This document shows, in pieces, positions 28,409-37,419 of a DNA stretch of 64,000 bases (its first letter is position 1; the number at the start of each line of letters is the position of its first letter). Both the position numbers and the translations under genes were made by a program. The notes beneath the pieces are model-generated. The model saw only the letters and a list, made by a program, of their open reading frames with translations. It did no database searches and was not told where the DNA came from. Source of the stretch: Caulobacter ginsengisoli. Its GTDB lineage: Bacteria > Pseudomonadota > Alphaproteobacteria > Caulobacterales > Caulobacteraceae. The stretch spans positions 682,001-746,000 of the forward strand of contig NZ_JAUSVS010000002.1 of assembly GCF_030814835.1 (NCBI RefSeq). Direction: 5' to 3'.

Positions 28409-29470
28409 ATGAACAAGCCGATCACCAAGCCAACCGCCGCCACTGAGGCGCCCGAAACGATCAAGATGAACATGATCCAGGCCATCAACTCGGCCATGGA
28501 CGTGATGCTGGGACGCGATCCCGATGTGCTCGTGTTCGGCGAGGACGTCGGCTATTTCGGCGGCGTCTTCAACGCCACCGAGGGCCTGCAGAAGAAGTTT
28601 GGCCTCAACCGCTGCTTCGACACCCCAATCTCCGAGGCCGGCCTGATCGGCACCGCGGTCGGCATGGCCGCCTACGGCCTGCGCCCCTGCGTGGAGATCC
28701 AGTTCGCCGACTACATCTACCCTGGCTACGACCAGATCGTCTCGGAGGCCGCCCGGCTGCGCTACCGCTCGGCGGGCGACTTCTGGTGTCCGATGACCAT
28801 CCGCAGCCCCTATGGCGGCGGCATCTTCGGCGGCCAGACCCACAGCCAGAGCCCCGAGGCTCTGTTCACCCATGTCGCCGGGATCAAGACGGTCATCCCG
28901 TCCACCCCTTACGACGCGAAGGGCCTGCTGATCGCGGCCATCGAGGACGACGACCCGGTGGTGATCTTCGAGCCCAAGCGGCTCTACAACGGCCCGTTCG
29001 ACGGCAATCCGGACAACCCCGTCACGCCCTGGCAGAAGATCGAGGGCAACGACGTGCCCGTGGGCCATTACGTGGTGCCGCTGGGCAAGGCCCGCATCGC
29101 CCGCGCCGGCAATGAGGTCACCGTCCTGGCCTATGGCACCATGGTGCATGTCGCCATCGCCTCGGCCGAGACGGCGGGCGTCGACGCCGAGGTGGTCGAT
29201 CTGCGCACCCTCTCGCCGGTGGACATCGAGTCCATCACCGCCTCGGTGAAGAAGACCGGCCGCTGCGTCATCGTCCACGAGGCGACGCGGACCTCCGGTT
29301 TCGGGGCCGAACTCTCGGCCTTGGTCCAGGAAGCCTGTTTCTACCATCTGGAAGCGCCCATCGAGCGGGTCACCGGTTGGGATACGCCGTATCCCCACGC
29401 CTTCGAATGGGAGTATTTCCCCGGTCAGAAGCGCATCGGGGCGGCCCTCAAGCGCGTGATGGAGGCTTAG
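28409..29470 (+). CDS. bkdA2: branched-chain 2-oxoacid dehydrogenase E1 beta subunit
   Basis: 353 residues from ATG 28409, 2 nt after the E1 alpha stop. It pairs with E1 alpha to form the active site. Family blocks: VLVFGEDVGYFGGVFNATEG, FDTPISEAGLIGTAVGMAAY, and IRSPYGGGIFGGQTHSQSPE carrying the conserved His. The C-terminal transketolase-like domain includes VVDLRTLSPVDIESI and HEATRTSGFGAE. An extension of about 25 residues precedes the usual start. Confidence 0.95.
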   Translation: MNKPITKPTAATEAPETIKMNMIQAINSAMDVMLGRDPDVLVFGEDVGYFGGVFNATEGLQKKFGLNRCFDTPISEAGLIGTAVGMAAYGLRPCVEIQFADYIYPGYDQIVSEAARLRYRSAGDFWCPMTIRSPYGGGIFGGQTHSQSPEALFTHVAGIKTVIPSTPYDAKGLLIAAIEDDDPVVIFEPKRLYNGPFDGNPDNPVTPWQKIEGNDVPVGHYVVPLGKARIARAGNEVTVLAYGTMVHVAIASAETAGVDAEVVDLRTLSPVDIESITASVKKTGRCVIVHEATRTSGFGAELSALVQEACFYHLEAPIERVTGWDTPYPHAFEWEYFPGQKRIGAALKRVMEA

Positions 29471-29474
29471 AGGC

Positions 29475-30770
29475 GTGGGACGTTTCGTCTTCAAACTGCC
29501 CGACCTGGGCGAAGGCACCGCTGAGGCCGAGATCGTCGCCTGGCACGTTAAGATCGGCGACATGGTCGCCGAGGACGCGCCGCTGGTCGACATGCTGACC
29601 GACAAGGCGACGGTGGAGATGACCTCGCCGGTCGCCGGCAAAGTGATCGAGATCGCCGGCGCGCCCGGTGAGATGGCGGCGGTCGGCGGCGCCATCGCGG
29701 TGTTCGAGGTCGAAGGATCCGGCAACGCGGCCGACGAGGCGTCCCCGAAGGCCCAGCCCAAGCCCGTCGCCGAGGTCGTGCAGGCCCCCCCGCCGGTCGT
29801 CGAAAAGGCCGAAGCGCCGCCGCCCGCGCCTCAACCCACCCCGCCGCGCCAACCGGTCGAAACCGTCGCCCACGCCATCCCTGATCGCGCCCCCGGCGAA
29901 AAGCCGCTGGCCTCGCCGGCCGTGCGCCGCCGGGCGGAGGACCTGGGGGTCAAGCTCGGCCATGTCGCCGGGACCGGCCCGGCCGGCCGGATCACCCATG
30001 AGGATCTCGACGCCTTCATCGCCGGCGCCCGCTCCGGTCCGGCCGCCTCGGCCCCGACCCTCGCCAGGCGCACCGCCGTCGAGGAGGTCAAGGTCATCGG
30101 CATGCGGCGGGCCATCGCCCGCCAGATGCAGGAGTCCAAGCGCCGCATCCCGCACTTCGCCTATGTCGAGGAAGTCGACATGACGGAGCTGGAGGACCTG
30201 CGCGTCCATCTCAACGCCACCAAGCGCGCTGACCAGCCCAAGCTGACCATGCTGCCCTTCATGATGCGGGCCCTGGTGCGGGTGCTGCCGGCCTATCCGC
30301 AGATCAACGCCCGCTTCGACGACGAGGCGGGGGTCGTGCACCGCTATGCCGGCGTCCATATCGGCATCGCCACCCAGACCTCCAACGGCCTGATCGTGCC
30401 GGTGGTCAGGCATGCCGAGACCCTGGACGTCTGGGCCGCCGCCGCCGAAGTGGCGCGGGTCGCCGAGATCGCCCGCTCCGGCAAGGGTTCCAAGGACGAC
30501 CTGTCGGGCTCGACCATCACCCTGACCTCGCTGGGCCCGCTGGGCGGCATCGCCACCACGCCGGTGATCAACCACCCGGAAGTGGCCATCATCGGGCCCA
30601 ACAAGATCGTCGACCGTCCCGTCGTCCGCCACGGCCAGATCGCCGTGCGCAAGATGATGAACCTGTCGTCGTCCTTCGATCACCGGGTCGTGGATGGCTA
30701 CGACGCCGCGGAGTTCATCCAGCGGGTCAAGGCCATGCTGGAACACCCCGCCACCCTGTTCATGGACTGA
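29475..30770 (+). CDS. bkdB: dihydrolipoamide acyltransferase E2 of BCKDH
   Basis: The 431-residue E2 core starts at GTG 29475, 4 nt after bkdA2. The N-terminal lipoyl domain (about 3-78) has the target lysine in MLTDKATVEM; a Pro/Ala linker follows. The peripheral subunit-binding domain (about 140-180) reads ASPAVRRRAEDLGVKLGHV and GPAGRITHEDL. The catalytic domain ends with the active-site motif SSSFDHRVVDGYDAA. It transfers the branched acyl group to CoA. Confidence 0.95.
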   Translation: MGRFVFKLPDLGEGTAEAEIVAWHVKIGDMVAEDAPLVDMLTDKATVEMTSPVAGKVIEIAGAPGEMAAVGGAIAVFEVEGSGNAADEASPKAQPKPVAEVVQAPPPVVEKAEAPPPAPQPTPPRQPVETVAHAIPDRAPGEKPLASPAVRRRAEDLGVKLGHVAGTGPAGRITHEDLDAFIAGARSGPAASAPTLARRTAVEEVKVIGMRRAIARQMQESKRRIPHFAYVEEVDMTELEDLRVHLNATKRADQPKLTMLPFMMRALVRVLPAYPQINARFDDEAGVVHRYAGVHIGIATQTSNGLIVPVVRHAETLDVWAAAAEVARVAEIARSGKGSKDDLSGSTITLTSLGPLGGIATTPVINHPEVAIIGPNKIVDRPVVRHGQIAVRKMMNLSSSFDHRVVDGYDAAEFIQRVKAMLEHPATLFMD

Positions 30771-30774
30771 CCTC

Positions 30775-32172
30775 GTGACCGAAACCATCACCACCCGCCT
30801 GCTGATCCTCGGCGGCGGCCCGGGCGGCTATGTGGCGGCGATCCGCGCCGGCCAGCTGGGCATCGACACCGTGCTGGTCGAGGGCGACCGGCTGGGCGGC
30901 ACCTGCCTGATCCGCGGCTGCATCCCCTCCAAGGCGCTGATCCATGTGGCTTCGAAGTTCGAGGGCATGGCCGAGGCCGCGCACGGGGCCAAGGACGGCA
31001 TCTCCCTCTCGGCGGCGCCGGTGCTCGACATGGCCAAGACCGTGGCCTGGAAGGAGACGGTGGTCGACAAACTGAACAGCGGCGTTACCGCGCTGCTCAA
31101 GCGCGCCAAGACCCGGGTCGTCGCCGGCTGGGGCCGCTTCAGCGACGCCAAGACCTGCCATGTCGAGACCAAGGACGGGCCAGTCGTCATCAAGGCCGAA
31201 CACGTGATCCTGGCGGCCGGTTCGATCGCCACGGCCCTGCCGCACATCCCCTTCGGCGGCGACGTGATCTCCTCGACCGAAGCGCTGGCGCTGAGCGAAC
31301 TGCCCAAGCGTCTGGCGGTGATCGGGGCGGGGTATATTGGCCTGGAGCTTGGCTCAGCCTTCCGCAAGTTCGGCTGCGAGGTGACCGTGGTCGAGGCCCA
31401 GGACCGCATCCTGCCGCTCTATGACGATGCGCTGACCAAGCCGGTGAAGGCCTGGCTGGATAAGGCCGGCGTCACCCTGCATCTGTCGGCCAAGGCCACG
31501 GGCTGGGACAAGGGCGAGCTGGTGGTGGACAAGGGCGGCGAGACCCTGCGCATCCCCGCCGACAAGCTGCTGGTCACCGTCGGCCGGCGGCCCCGGACCG
31601 AGGGCTGGGGCCTGCAGGAGATGGGCGTCGACATGGACGGCGCCTTCGTCCGCGTGAACGACAAGATGCAGACCTCGATGAGCGGCGTCTACGCCATCGG
31701 CGACTTGGTCGGCGAGCCGATGCTCGAGCACAAGGCCGCCGCCCAGGCCCATGTCGCCGTCGAGGTCATCGCCGGCCAGAACCGCCGCTTCGATCCGGCG
31801 ACCATTGCCGCGGTTTGCTTCACCGAGCCGGAGATCGTCTCGGCCGGCCTGCTGCCGAAAGAGGCCGAGGCCGCCGGCCACGACCCGGTCAGCGCCATCT
31901 TCCCCTTCCAGGCCAACGGCCGGGCCCTCTCCATGGAGGCCGGCGACACCGGCGGTTTCGTGCGGGTGGTGGCGCGCAAGTCCGATCACCGCGTGGTCGG
32001 CCTGCAGGCGGTCGGCGCCCATGTCTCAGAGTTATCGGGCGAGTTCGCCATGTCCATCGAGATGGGCGCGCGGCTGGAAGACTTCGCCGGGACCATCCAC
32101 GTCCACCCGACGTTGAGCGAAGCCGTCCATGAGGCGGCGTTGCGGGCGCTGGGACACGCCATCCATATCTGA
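30775..32172 (+). CDS. lpdA: dihydrolipoyl dehydrogenase E3 of BCKDH
   Basis: This FAD enzyme reoxidises the lipoyl arm of E2 using NAD. 465 residues from GTG 30775, 4 nt after the E2 stop. Seen are the FAD-binding LLILGGGPGGYVAAIRAGQ, the redox disulfide GGTCLIRGCIPSKALIHV, the NAD-binding LAVIGAGYIGLELGSAFRKF, the FAD motif MSGVYAIGDL, and the catalytic His-Glu pair in IHVHPTLSEAVHEAAL. Being inside the bkd operon, it most likely serves this complex; other lpd genes may exist elsewhere. Confidence 0.96.
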   Translation: MTETITTRLLILGGGPGGYVAAIRAGQLGIDTVLVEGDRLGGTCLIRGCIPSKALIHVASKFEGMAEAAHGAKDGISLSAAPVLDMAKTVAWKETVVDKLNSGVTALLKRAKTRVVAGWGRFSDAKTCHVETKDGPVVIKAEHVILAAGSIATALPHIPFGGDVISSTEALALSELPKRLAVIGAGYIGLELGSAFRKFGCEVTVVEAQDRILPLYDDALTKPVKAWLDKAGVTLHLSAKATGWDKGELVVDKGGETLRIPADKLLVTVGRRPRTEGWGLQEMGVDMDGAFVRVNDKMQTSMSGVYAIGDLVGEPMLEHKAAAQAHVAVEVIAGQNRRFDPATIAAVCFTEPEIVSAGLLPKEAEAAGHDPVSAIFPFQANGRALSMEAGDTGGFVRVVARKSDHRVVGLQAVGAHVSELSGEFAMSIEMGARLEDFAGTIHVHPTLSEAVHEAALRALGHAIHI

Positions 32173-32177
32173 CGGGG

Positions 32178-32882
32178 TCAGTAGCTGAGCTTGGGGTACC
32201 AGTCCGTCCCGCGGCCGTCCGGCGTCAGGTCCAGGATCGACCAGAGCGAGGCGATGTCGGGCGCGTCGCGCGGATCCTGCCCCGGATCGGCCATCTCCAG
32301 GGTCATCTCGCTCGACCAGAACAGCCGCACCTTGTCGCCGTCCTTGCGGAAGACGACCAGCGCGGGGCTCTCGCCGCCCTTGGCGTCTATCAGGCCAAGG
32401 TCGTTGGCATAGTCGTCGCCGACCGTCTGGATGAAGTTGAGGTCCCGCCAACCGCGTTCCTGGGCGAACAGGAACTGCCGTTCGACGGGGCTGCGGCCCA
32501 GGATCTTGAGGGCGACGCGCTGCTTGATATCGGCGGCGTTGCCGTTCACCGCCCCCAGCCAGTTCGTACACATCGGGCATGGCCGTTCCCGCTGCGGACC
32601 GTACATCCAGAAATAGGTGACCAGGGTGTCGTGCTCGCCGAACAGGTCGATCAGCCCGACCTCGAACGCCTGCTCGTCCTTGAAGCGGTAGTTCTTCTCG
32701 ATCACCGGTCCCGGCGGCAGGGCGCGGCGCTGTTCGGCCACGCGGGTCATGTGGCGGCGGAACTCGATCTCCTCGGCCAGCAGGGCCTGGCGCGCCTCGC
32801 GATAGGCGTCGCTCTCGCCCGGAAACGGGGTCTTGGCTTTCGACGCCAGCGCCTGGGCCGACGCAAGAGGTTGGACCGTCAT
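32178..32882 (-). CDS. DUF899 family thioredoxin-like protein
   Basis: I take ATG 32882 (MTVQPLASAQALASKAKTPF) because AAGGA lies 8 nt upstream; ATG 32891 has no room for a ribosome site. 234 residues. DUF899 features: EEIEFRRHMTRVAEQRRALP, VTYFWMYGP, a CPMCTNW cysteine pair at the thioredoxin active-site position, and a C-terminal half ending in DWYPKL. Function unknown, presumably redox. Convergent with lpdA at 5 nt. Confidence 0.9.
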   Translation of the reverse strand: MTVQPLASAQALASKAKTPFPGESDAYREARQALLAEEIEFRRHMTRVAEQRRALPPGPVIEKNYRFKDEQAFEVGLIDLFGEHDTLVTYFWMYGPQRERPCPMCTNWLGAVNGNAADIKQRVALKILGRSPVERQFLFAQERGWRDLNFIQTVGDDYANDLGLIDAKGGESPALVVFRKDGDKVRLFWSSEMTLEMADPGQDPRDAPDIASLWSILDLTPDGRGTDWYPKLSY

Positions 32883-33053
32883 GTCATGCATCCTTGTTCC
32901 GCGGGCGCGGCCTTCCGGCTGGGGCCGGCCAAGAAAAGCGGTTGCCGCCGCCTGTCGCAAGGCAATCTAACCTGCCGGCGCCGCGATTGTTCCTGAGGTT
33001 GTCCGTCCAGCCCCGGCGGCGTTAGGCTCAAGGCCCGCCCGCGGAGCCCCATC

Positions 33054-33440
33054 TTGGACTTCCCCGCCCGAACCACCGCCCTGAAGGCCATCCTAGACGC
33101 CATGCCCGGCGCGGCGGGGTCGCCGATGACCGCCTCGCGGGGCACGCTGCCGCTGGTGCTGATCTACAAGGTCATGGGCAAGATGTTCGCCATCCTGGCC
33201 GTGCGGGGGACCGAGAACGTTATCCTGAAATCCGATCCGCACATGGCCGAGATCCTGCGCGAACAGTATGCGGGCGTTGGCCACCGCTCGCACCTGGACC
33301 GGCGGTTCTGGATCAGCGTCGACCTCGACGCCGATGTGCCGGCCGAGGAGATCGAAAGCCTGGCCGCGCGGTCGTATGAGCTGGTGCGCGACGGGCTCAC
33401 CCGGAAGCAAAAGGCCGAGCTGGCCGCTTTGTCGGCCTGA
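33054..33440 (+). CDS. MmcQ/YjbR family protein
   Basis: A 128-residue protein with TTG start at 33054 (GGAG 7 nt upstream). It has the YjbR/CyaY-like pattern: PLVLIYKVMGKMFAILAV, NVILKSDPHMAEILREQYAG, RRFWISVDLDADVPAEEI, and a final basic helix. Members of this fold are proposed to bind DNA, but direct evidence is limited. It is followed 3 nt later by a second small gene, likely in one transcript. Confidence 0.85.
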   Translation: MDFPARTTALKAILDAMPGAAGSPMTASRGTLPLVLIYKVMGKMFAILAVRGTENVILKSDPHMAEILREQYAGVGHRSHLDRRFWISVDLDADVPAEEIESLAARSYELVRDGLTRKQKAELAALSA

Positions 33441-33443
33441 TCT

Positions 33444-33854
33444 ATGGCCTACGCGATCAAGGCTGAGATTGCCGATTCAGGGGCGGAGACCTTCGTCTTC
33501 ACCGCCCAGAAGACCATGTACGGCGGCAAGCGGATCGCCGTGGGCGACACGGTCTTCCTGTTCGCCAGCGAGACCAAGGGCGGGCAGGGGCTGGTCGCGC
33601 GGGGCGTGGTCACCGCCGCCGAGGCCATCCCGCTGAAACCGGGCGTCGAGCGGCAGACGCCGCGGGTCAGTATCGCCGTCAACCGCACCGCCCTGGCCAG
33701 CCGGCCCCTGGGGCGGCGCGAGCTCAAGGCGTTCGCGGACTGGCAGGACGGCCGGCCGCAGACCGAGCTCAATTTCAAGTTCTACCGCCAGGCGACGAAC
33801 AAGATTGTTGGGCTGTCAGAGCCGGCGGCGGCGTTCCTGGCTGGGTATTTTTGA
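33444..33854 (+). CDS. conserved small protein, possibly PUA/EVE-like
   Basis: 136 residues from ATG 33444. The beta-rich N-terminal half (MAYAIKAEIADSGAETFVF, IAVGDTVFLFASETKGGQGL, VARGVVTAAEAIPL) resembles the ligand-binding barrel of EVE/PUA-like proteins, which recognise modified bases. The C-terminal half (LNFKFYRQATNKIVGLSEPA) is also EVE-like. I am not certain of the family. Its last 80 nt overlap the convergent acyltransferase gene, so the two C-termini are encoded on opposite strands of the same DNA. Confidence 0.75.
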   Translation: MAYAIKAEIADSGAETFVFTAQKTMYGGKRIAVGDTVFLFASETKGGQGLVARGVVTAAEAIPLKPGVERQTPRVSIAVNRTALASRPLGRRELKAFADWQDGRPQTELNFKFYRQATNKIVGLSEPAAAFLAGYF

Positions 33855-34962
33855 CACCGAACAGGAGGCGGGTCGCGGCGAAGGGCCGGATGGCCAGGTG
33901 ATAGAGGACCAGCGAACCCAGCGAGGCCGCGGCGATCAGCAGCCCGACTTCCAGCCCCAGCGGCAGGCGCAGGGGGAACAGCCAGAAGGCGCTGACCAGC
34001 ATCACCGGCTGGTGCAGCACATAGACCGGCAGGATGGCCTGGTTGAGATAGGTCAGCACCGCCGAACCCCGGTTGAGATAATGGGCCGCATAGCCGGCCA
34101 GGGCCAGGATGGTGGTCCAGCCATAGAGGCCGCTGGCCAGGTTCCAGCCGATCTTCTGGGCCAGCGGATCGATGCCCGGGACGCTGGCGAGGGCGTGAAC
34201 GGCGAACTGCAAGGCCAGCAGGGCCAGCGCGCCAAGGCCCAGCGTCGCGCGCCGCTTCTCCAGGAAGGCCCAGGCGTCGTCGCGGAAGGCCAGGGCGGCG
34301 CCGGCCGCGAACAGGCCGATCCAGCGCAGATGGCAGCCCCAGTCGTCGACGAAGCCGTCGGTCCGGGGCGCCACCGTGTCGACGATCAGGTTGGTCGCCG
34401 CCAGCCACAGGGCGGGCGCGATCAGCAGCACCGCCAGCGGCAAGGCCCGCCCGCCGCGCCGTCCGAACAGTTTGAACAGGGCGGCAAAGCCCAGGACATA
34501 GGCCTGCAGATAGACCAGGAACCACAGGTGATCCCAGGTCGGCATGGTCTTGTGCAGCGGCGCGACCAGCGTCTGGTCGGCGCGCAGGTAGGACGACCAC
34601 CAGAAGTCCAGATAGCCGGTGTGGACCAGCCCCTTGTCGACCAGCTCGACATAGGTCTGGGCGGGTATCACCAGAAACATGCCGGTGAGGATGACCGGCT
34701 GCAGCCGCGCCAGGCGGTCCAGGGTGAAGCGCCCCGGACCCAGTTTCTCGATCAGGAACCGGCAGGCGACGCCGGAAATGACGAACAGCAGCGCCATCCG
34801 CCAGGGGGTCAGGGCCAGCATGGCCCATTCCAGGTCCGGGAAGATCCTGGGGCTCTTCAGATTGTAGCGCCAGGTGACGTAGAGCATGCCGACGTGAAAG
34901 ACGGCCAGCAGCGCAAAGGCGATGACGCGCATCCAGTCGAGGAAATAGCGGCGGGAGGGCAT
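33775..34962 (-). CDS. acyltransferase-3 family membrane protein
   Basis: The 395-residue protein has about ten predicted membrane helices and starts MPSRRYFLDWMRVIAFALL, the D-x-x-R pattern of acyltransferase-3 (OafB/OpgC-like) enzymes. HVGMLYVTW carries the conserved His. LHKTMPTWDHLWFLVYLQAY and the C-terminal LNQAILPVYVLHQPVMLV are typical blocks. It probably O-acylates a sugar or lipid on the membrane. The C-terminal 26 codons overlap the convergent gene at 33854. The upstream neighbour is an AraC regulator on the same strand. Confidence 0.88.
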   Translation of the reverse strand: MPSRRYFLDWMRVIAFALLAVFHVGMLYVTWRYNLKSPRIFPDLEWAMLALTPWRMALLFVISGVACRFLIEKLGPGRFTLDRLARLQPVILTGMFLVIPAQTYVELVDKGLVHTGYLDFWWSSYLRADQTLVAPLHKTMPTWDHLWFLVYLQAYVLGFAALFKLFGRRGGRALPLAVLLIAPALWLAATNLIVDTVAPRTDGFVDDWGCHLRWIGLFAAGAALAFRDDAWAFLEKRRATLGLGALALLALQFAVHALASVPGIDPLAQKIGWNLASGLYGWTTILALAGYAAHYLNRGSAVLTYLNQAILPVYVLHQPVMLVSAFWLFPLRLPLGLEVGLLIAAASLGSLVLYHLAIRPFAATRLLFGVKNTQPGTPPPALTAQQSCSSPGGRT

Positions 34963-35064
34963 GGCGGGTCCGATCCATTGGGCGATGGACCGACCCTGGC
35001 AGGGCGTTTGCGGTCTGGCTGGCCGATTCCTGAAAACGGCCGGCGATTGCAGAAACCGGGGTCG

Positions 35065-36150
35065 TTATGCGGATTCTGGTGAGGCCTCCGCGGCCGCGCG
35101 CCAGACCGATGGGGTCTGGCCCGTCACCTCCCGGAAGGCCCGGTTGAAGGTGTTGATCGACTGGTAGCCGACGCTCAGGCCGATGGTCAGGATCGGCGTG
35201 CGGCGCAGCGCCGGGTCGCGCAGCTGCTCGCACGCCTCGGCGATCCGGTAGCTGTGCAGGAAGGCGTTGAAGTTGCGGTGGCCCAGCGCCTCGTGGATCA
35301 GCCGCCGCAGCCGGTATTCCGGCACGCCCACCCGCTCCGCCAGCACCCCCAGGGTCAGGTTGGGCTCGCGATAGACCAGCCCCTCGCTCAGCAATCGCTC
35401 CAGTCGCGCCAGCGCCGCGGCGTCGGCCGATTGCGCCGCGGGCGTGGCCCGCTCGCGGGGCCGGTCCGGGTCCAGGAGGCGGCTCTCGCCCATGTAGCGA
35501 AACAGCAGGCCTCCCATCAGCAGCAGGTTGGCGACGCCCAGTCCCAGATGGGTCTGGTAGTTGGCCAGGCTGTCTGCGGGGATCAGCCAGCGCAGCAGCA
35601 GGCTGGAGGCCACCACATTGATCCCCACCACGACCAGCACCAGGGCCCGGGCCCGCCGCCGGGCCTCGACCAGGTCGAACCGCCAGTCGGCCAGGGTCCA
35701 GTAGACGGCCAGGCCCGCGAACAGCAGCTGCAGCAGGGTCGGGGCGATCTGGGTGAGCAACGGCGCCAGGGCCGAGCCCGCCGGCAGCAGCCAGCGCACC
35801 GGCTCCTCCAGGAACAGCTGCGCCGCCAGCAGGCCCCAGAGGACCGGCGGCGGTCTCTGGCGGTCGGCGAACAGCCGGAAGACCAGCAGCATGAAAAGGC
35901 CTGGCGCCAGGTTACGTCCCAGGTTGAGCCACGGCCGCCACGCTCCAACCTCGATGCGCAGCGCCGGCGGGGTCCAGAGGCCGTACTCGGCCCGGCCAAG
36001 AATCACATGGCAGACCACGCTGACCGCGATCAGCGCGATCAGCTGGGCGGCGGGCTGGCGGGGATGGCTGGCCAGGACGCGGGCGGCCAGCAGCACCGCG
36101 CACACCACCGTGGCGACATCGACGGCGAAGAACAGCAGCGGCAGGTTCAA
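35065..36150 (-). CDS. membrane-anchored AraC-type transcriptional regulator
   Basis: 361 residues. The N-terminal two-thirds has seven predicted membrane helices (LLFFAVDVATVVCAVLLAA, LIALIAVSVVCHVILG and others). The C-terminal AraC DNA-binding domain (about 250-355) has LTLGVLAERVGVPEYRLRRL, HEALGHRNFNAFLHSYRIAE, and ILTIGLSVGYQSINTFNRAF, FREVTGQTPSVWR. A membrane-bound AraC protein suggests direct sensing in the membrane. It lies 102 bp upstream of the acyltransferase gene on the same strand, a plausible target. Confidence 0.93.
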   Translation of the reverse strand: MNLPLLFFAVDVATVVCAVLLAARVLASHPRQPAAQLIALIAVSVVCHVILGRAEYGLWTPPALRIEVGAWRPWLNLGRNLAPGLFMLLVFRLFADRQRPPPVLWGLLAAQLFLEEPVRWLLPAGSALAPLLTQIAPTLLQLLFAGLAVYWTLADWRFDLVEARRRARALVLVVVGINVVASSLLLRWLIPADSLANYQTHLGLGVANLLLMGGLLFRYMGESRLLDPDRPRERATPAAQSADAAALARLERLLSEGLVYREPNLTLGVLAERVGVPEYRLRRLIHEALGHRNFNAFLHSYRIAEACEQLRDPALRRTPILTIGLSVGYQSINTFNRAFREVTGQTPSVWRAAAEASPESA

Positions 36151-36208
36151 CGGCGCTTCACCCCCTCGGGCTGGGACGCCGCTACTGGATCACGCCTCGC
36201 CGCCGCTG

Positions 36209-37369
36209 TCAGTCCCGATCACCGAGCACCTGCGCCAGGTTCCGGTGCAGCCGGGTGATCGCCCCCTCGAACAGCCCGAAGGTGAAGACCGAATTGGCAT
36301 TGGCTGCCAGCCCACGCTGGACGGCGCTCTGCATCGCCCGGTCCTCGTCGGTGCCCTTGGTGACGAAGTCCTGGCCGCGCCTGACCGCCGCCTGCTCCTC
36401 CTCGCCCTCGGGGCGGCGGGTCAGGCTGTAGCTGACGATGACGGTGCGATCGATGGCCAGGGGCTCGAAGATGGTCAGCACCCGATGGGTCGGGAAGGTG
36501 GCCACCGCGGCGTTGGGGAACAGGTGATAGACCTGGGTCATTACCGGCTCGGTCCGCCGCTCGGCCGGCGGGGCGTCCCGCAGCCGCTCGATGTTCTGGT
36601 AGGGATAGCTGATCCGGCTGCCCCGCCCGAAGGCCTCGACCAGGTTGAGGTTGTCGTACTGGCGCGGGAAGAAGGTCTCTGCGTGGGTCGAGCGGATATG
36701 GTAGCCCTCCAGCACCCCTTCGGTGACGATCTTCCAGTTGGCCGGGATCAGCTGCTCGCCCGCGCCGAGGAACCGCCAGCCCTCGCCGATCAGGTCGGGG
36801 ATGAGATCAAGGTCCGGTTTGGCCTCGCCGTCCTGGGTGACGAAGACAATGCCGTTCGCCTCGAAACAGCCGACCGGAACCAGCCCATGCTCGGCCTTGT
36901 CGACGCCCGGGAAGCCGTCGGGGTGCGGAATGCCGCGCAGCCGGCCGTCCAGCCCATAGGTCCAGCCGTGATAGGGGCAGGCGAGGGCGGCCTTGCAGCC
37001 GTGGCCCTCGGCGACCTGGGCGCCCCGATGGCGGCAGGCGTTGCGGAAGGCGCGGACCTGGCCGTCGGCGCCGCGCACCGCCAGGATCGGAATCATGGCC
37101 GCGTCCCGCGCCAGGTAGGAGCCGGTCCGGGGCAGGGCGGCGGACGGGCAGAAGGGCGTCGGCGTGCGGCGCATCACCTTTGACAGCTCGGCCTGGAAGC
37201 GCTCGGGCGAGCGGTAGTGCTCCACCGGCTCGCGCCAGACCGTGTCGGCGAGGTCCGTGGTCTGGTGGTCGATGTGACCCAGCAGGCGCTCGATCACCGT
37301 GGGCTCGTCGGCCAGACCCGGACGTCCGTCGTCGTCCTGCTGATGGAACTTCACCGCGTCCTCGGGCAT
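36209..37369 (-). CDS. Rieske ring-hydroxylating oxygenase, alpha subunit type
   Basis: The start is set at ATG 37369 with AGGAG 6 nt upstream; 386 residues. The Rieske 2Fe-2S site is CRHRGAQVAEGHGC followed by CPYHGWTYGLDG (Cys-x-His and Cys-x2-His). The catalytic domain has NWKIVTEGVLEGYHIRSTH, with the two His ligands of the mononuclear iron. There is no partner beta subunit, ferredoxin or reductase adjacent. The substrate is unknown; its N-terminal domain is most like those of alpha subunits for aromatic or trimethylamine-type substrates. It is divergent from a TetR gene, with a palindromic operator between. Confidence 0.93.
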   Translation of the reverse strand: MPEDAVKFHQQDDDGRPGLADEPTVIERLLGHIDHQTTDLADTVWREPVEHYRSPERFQAELSKVMRRTPTPFCPSAALPRTGSYLARDAAMIPILAVRGADGQVRAFRNACRHRGAQVAEGHGCKAALACPYHGWTYGLDGRLRGIPHPDGFPGVDKAEHGLVPVGCFEANGIVFVTQDGEAKPDLDLIPDLIGEGWRFLGAGEQLIPANWKIVTEGVLEGYHIRSTHAETFFPRQYDNLNLVEAFGRGSRISYPYQNIERLRDAPPAERRTEPVMTQVYHLFPNAAVATFPTHRVLTIFEPLAIDRTVIVSYSLTRRPEGEEEQAAVRRGQDFVTKGTDEDRAMQSAVQRGLAANANSVFTFGLFEGAITRLHRNLAQVLGDRD

Positions 37370-37378
37370 AGTGGGCTC

Positions 37379-37419
37379 CTTACCGAGTGGTAGGGGAGTT
37401 TGTCTTACCGATCGGTAAG
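37379..37419. promoter_or_regulatory. TetR operator pair between the oxygenase and TetR genes
   Basis: CTTACCGATCGGTAAG (37404-37419) is a perfect 16-bp palindrome of the kind bound by TetR-family dimers. A second imperfect copy, CTTACCGAGTGGTAG (37379-37393), lies 25 bp upstream, adjacent to the oxygenase ribosome site. Binding here would repress both divergent genes. Confidence 0.8.
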
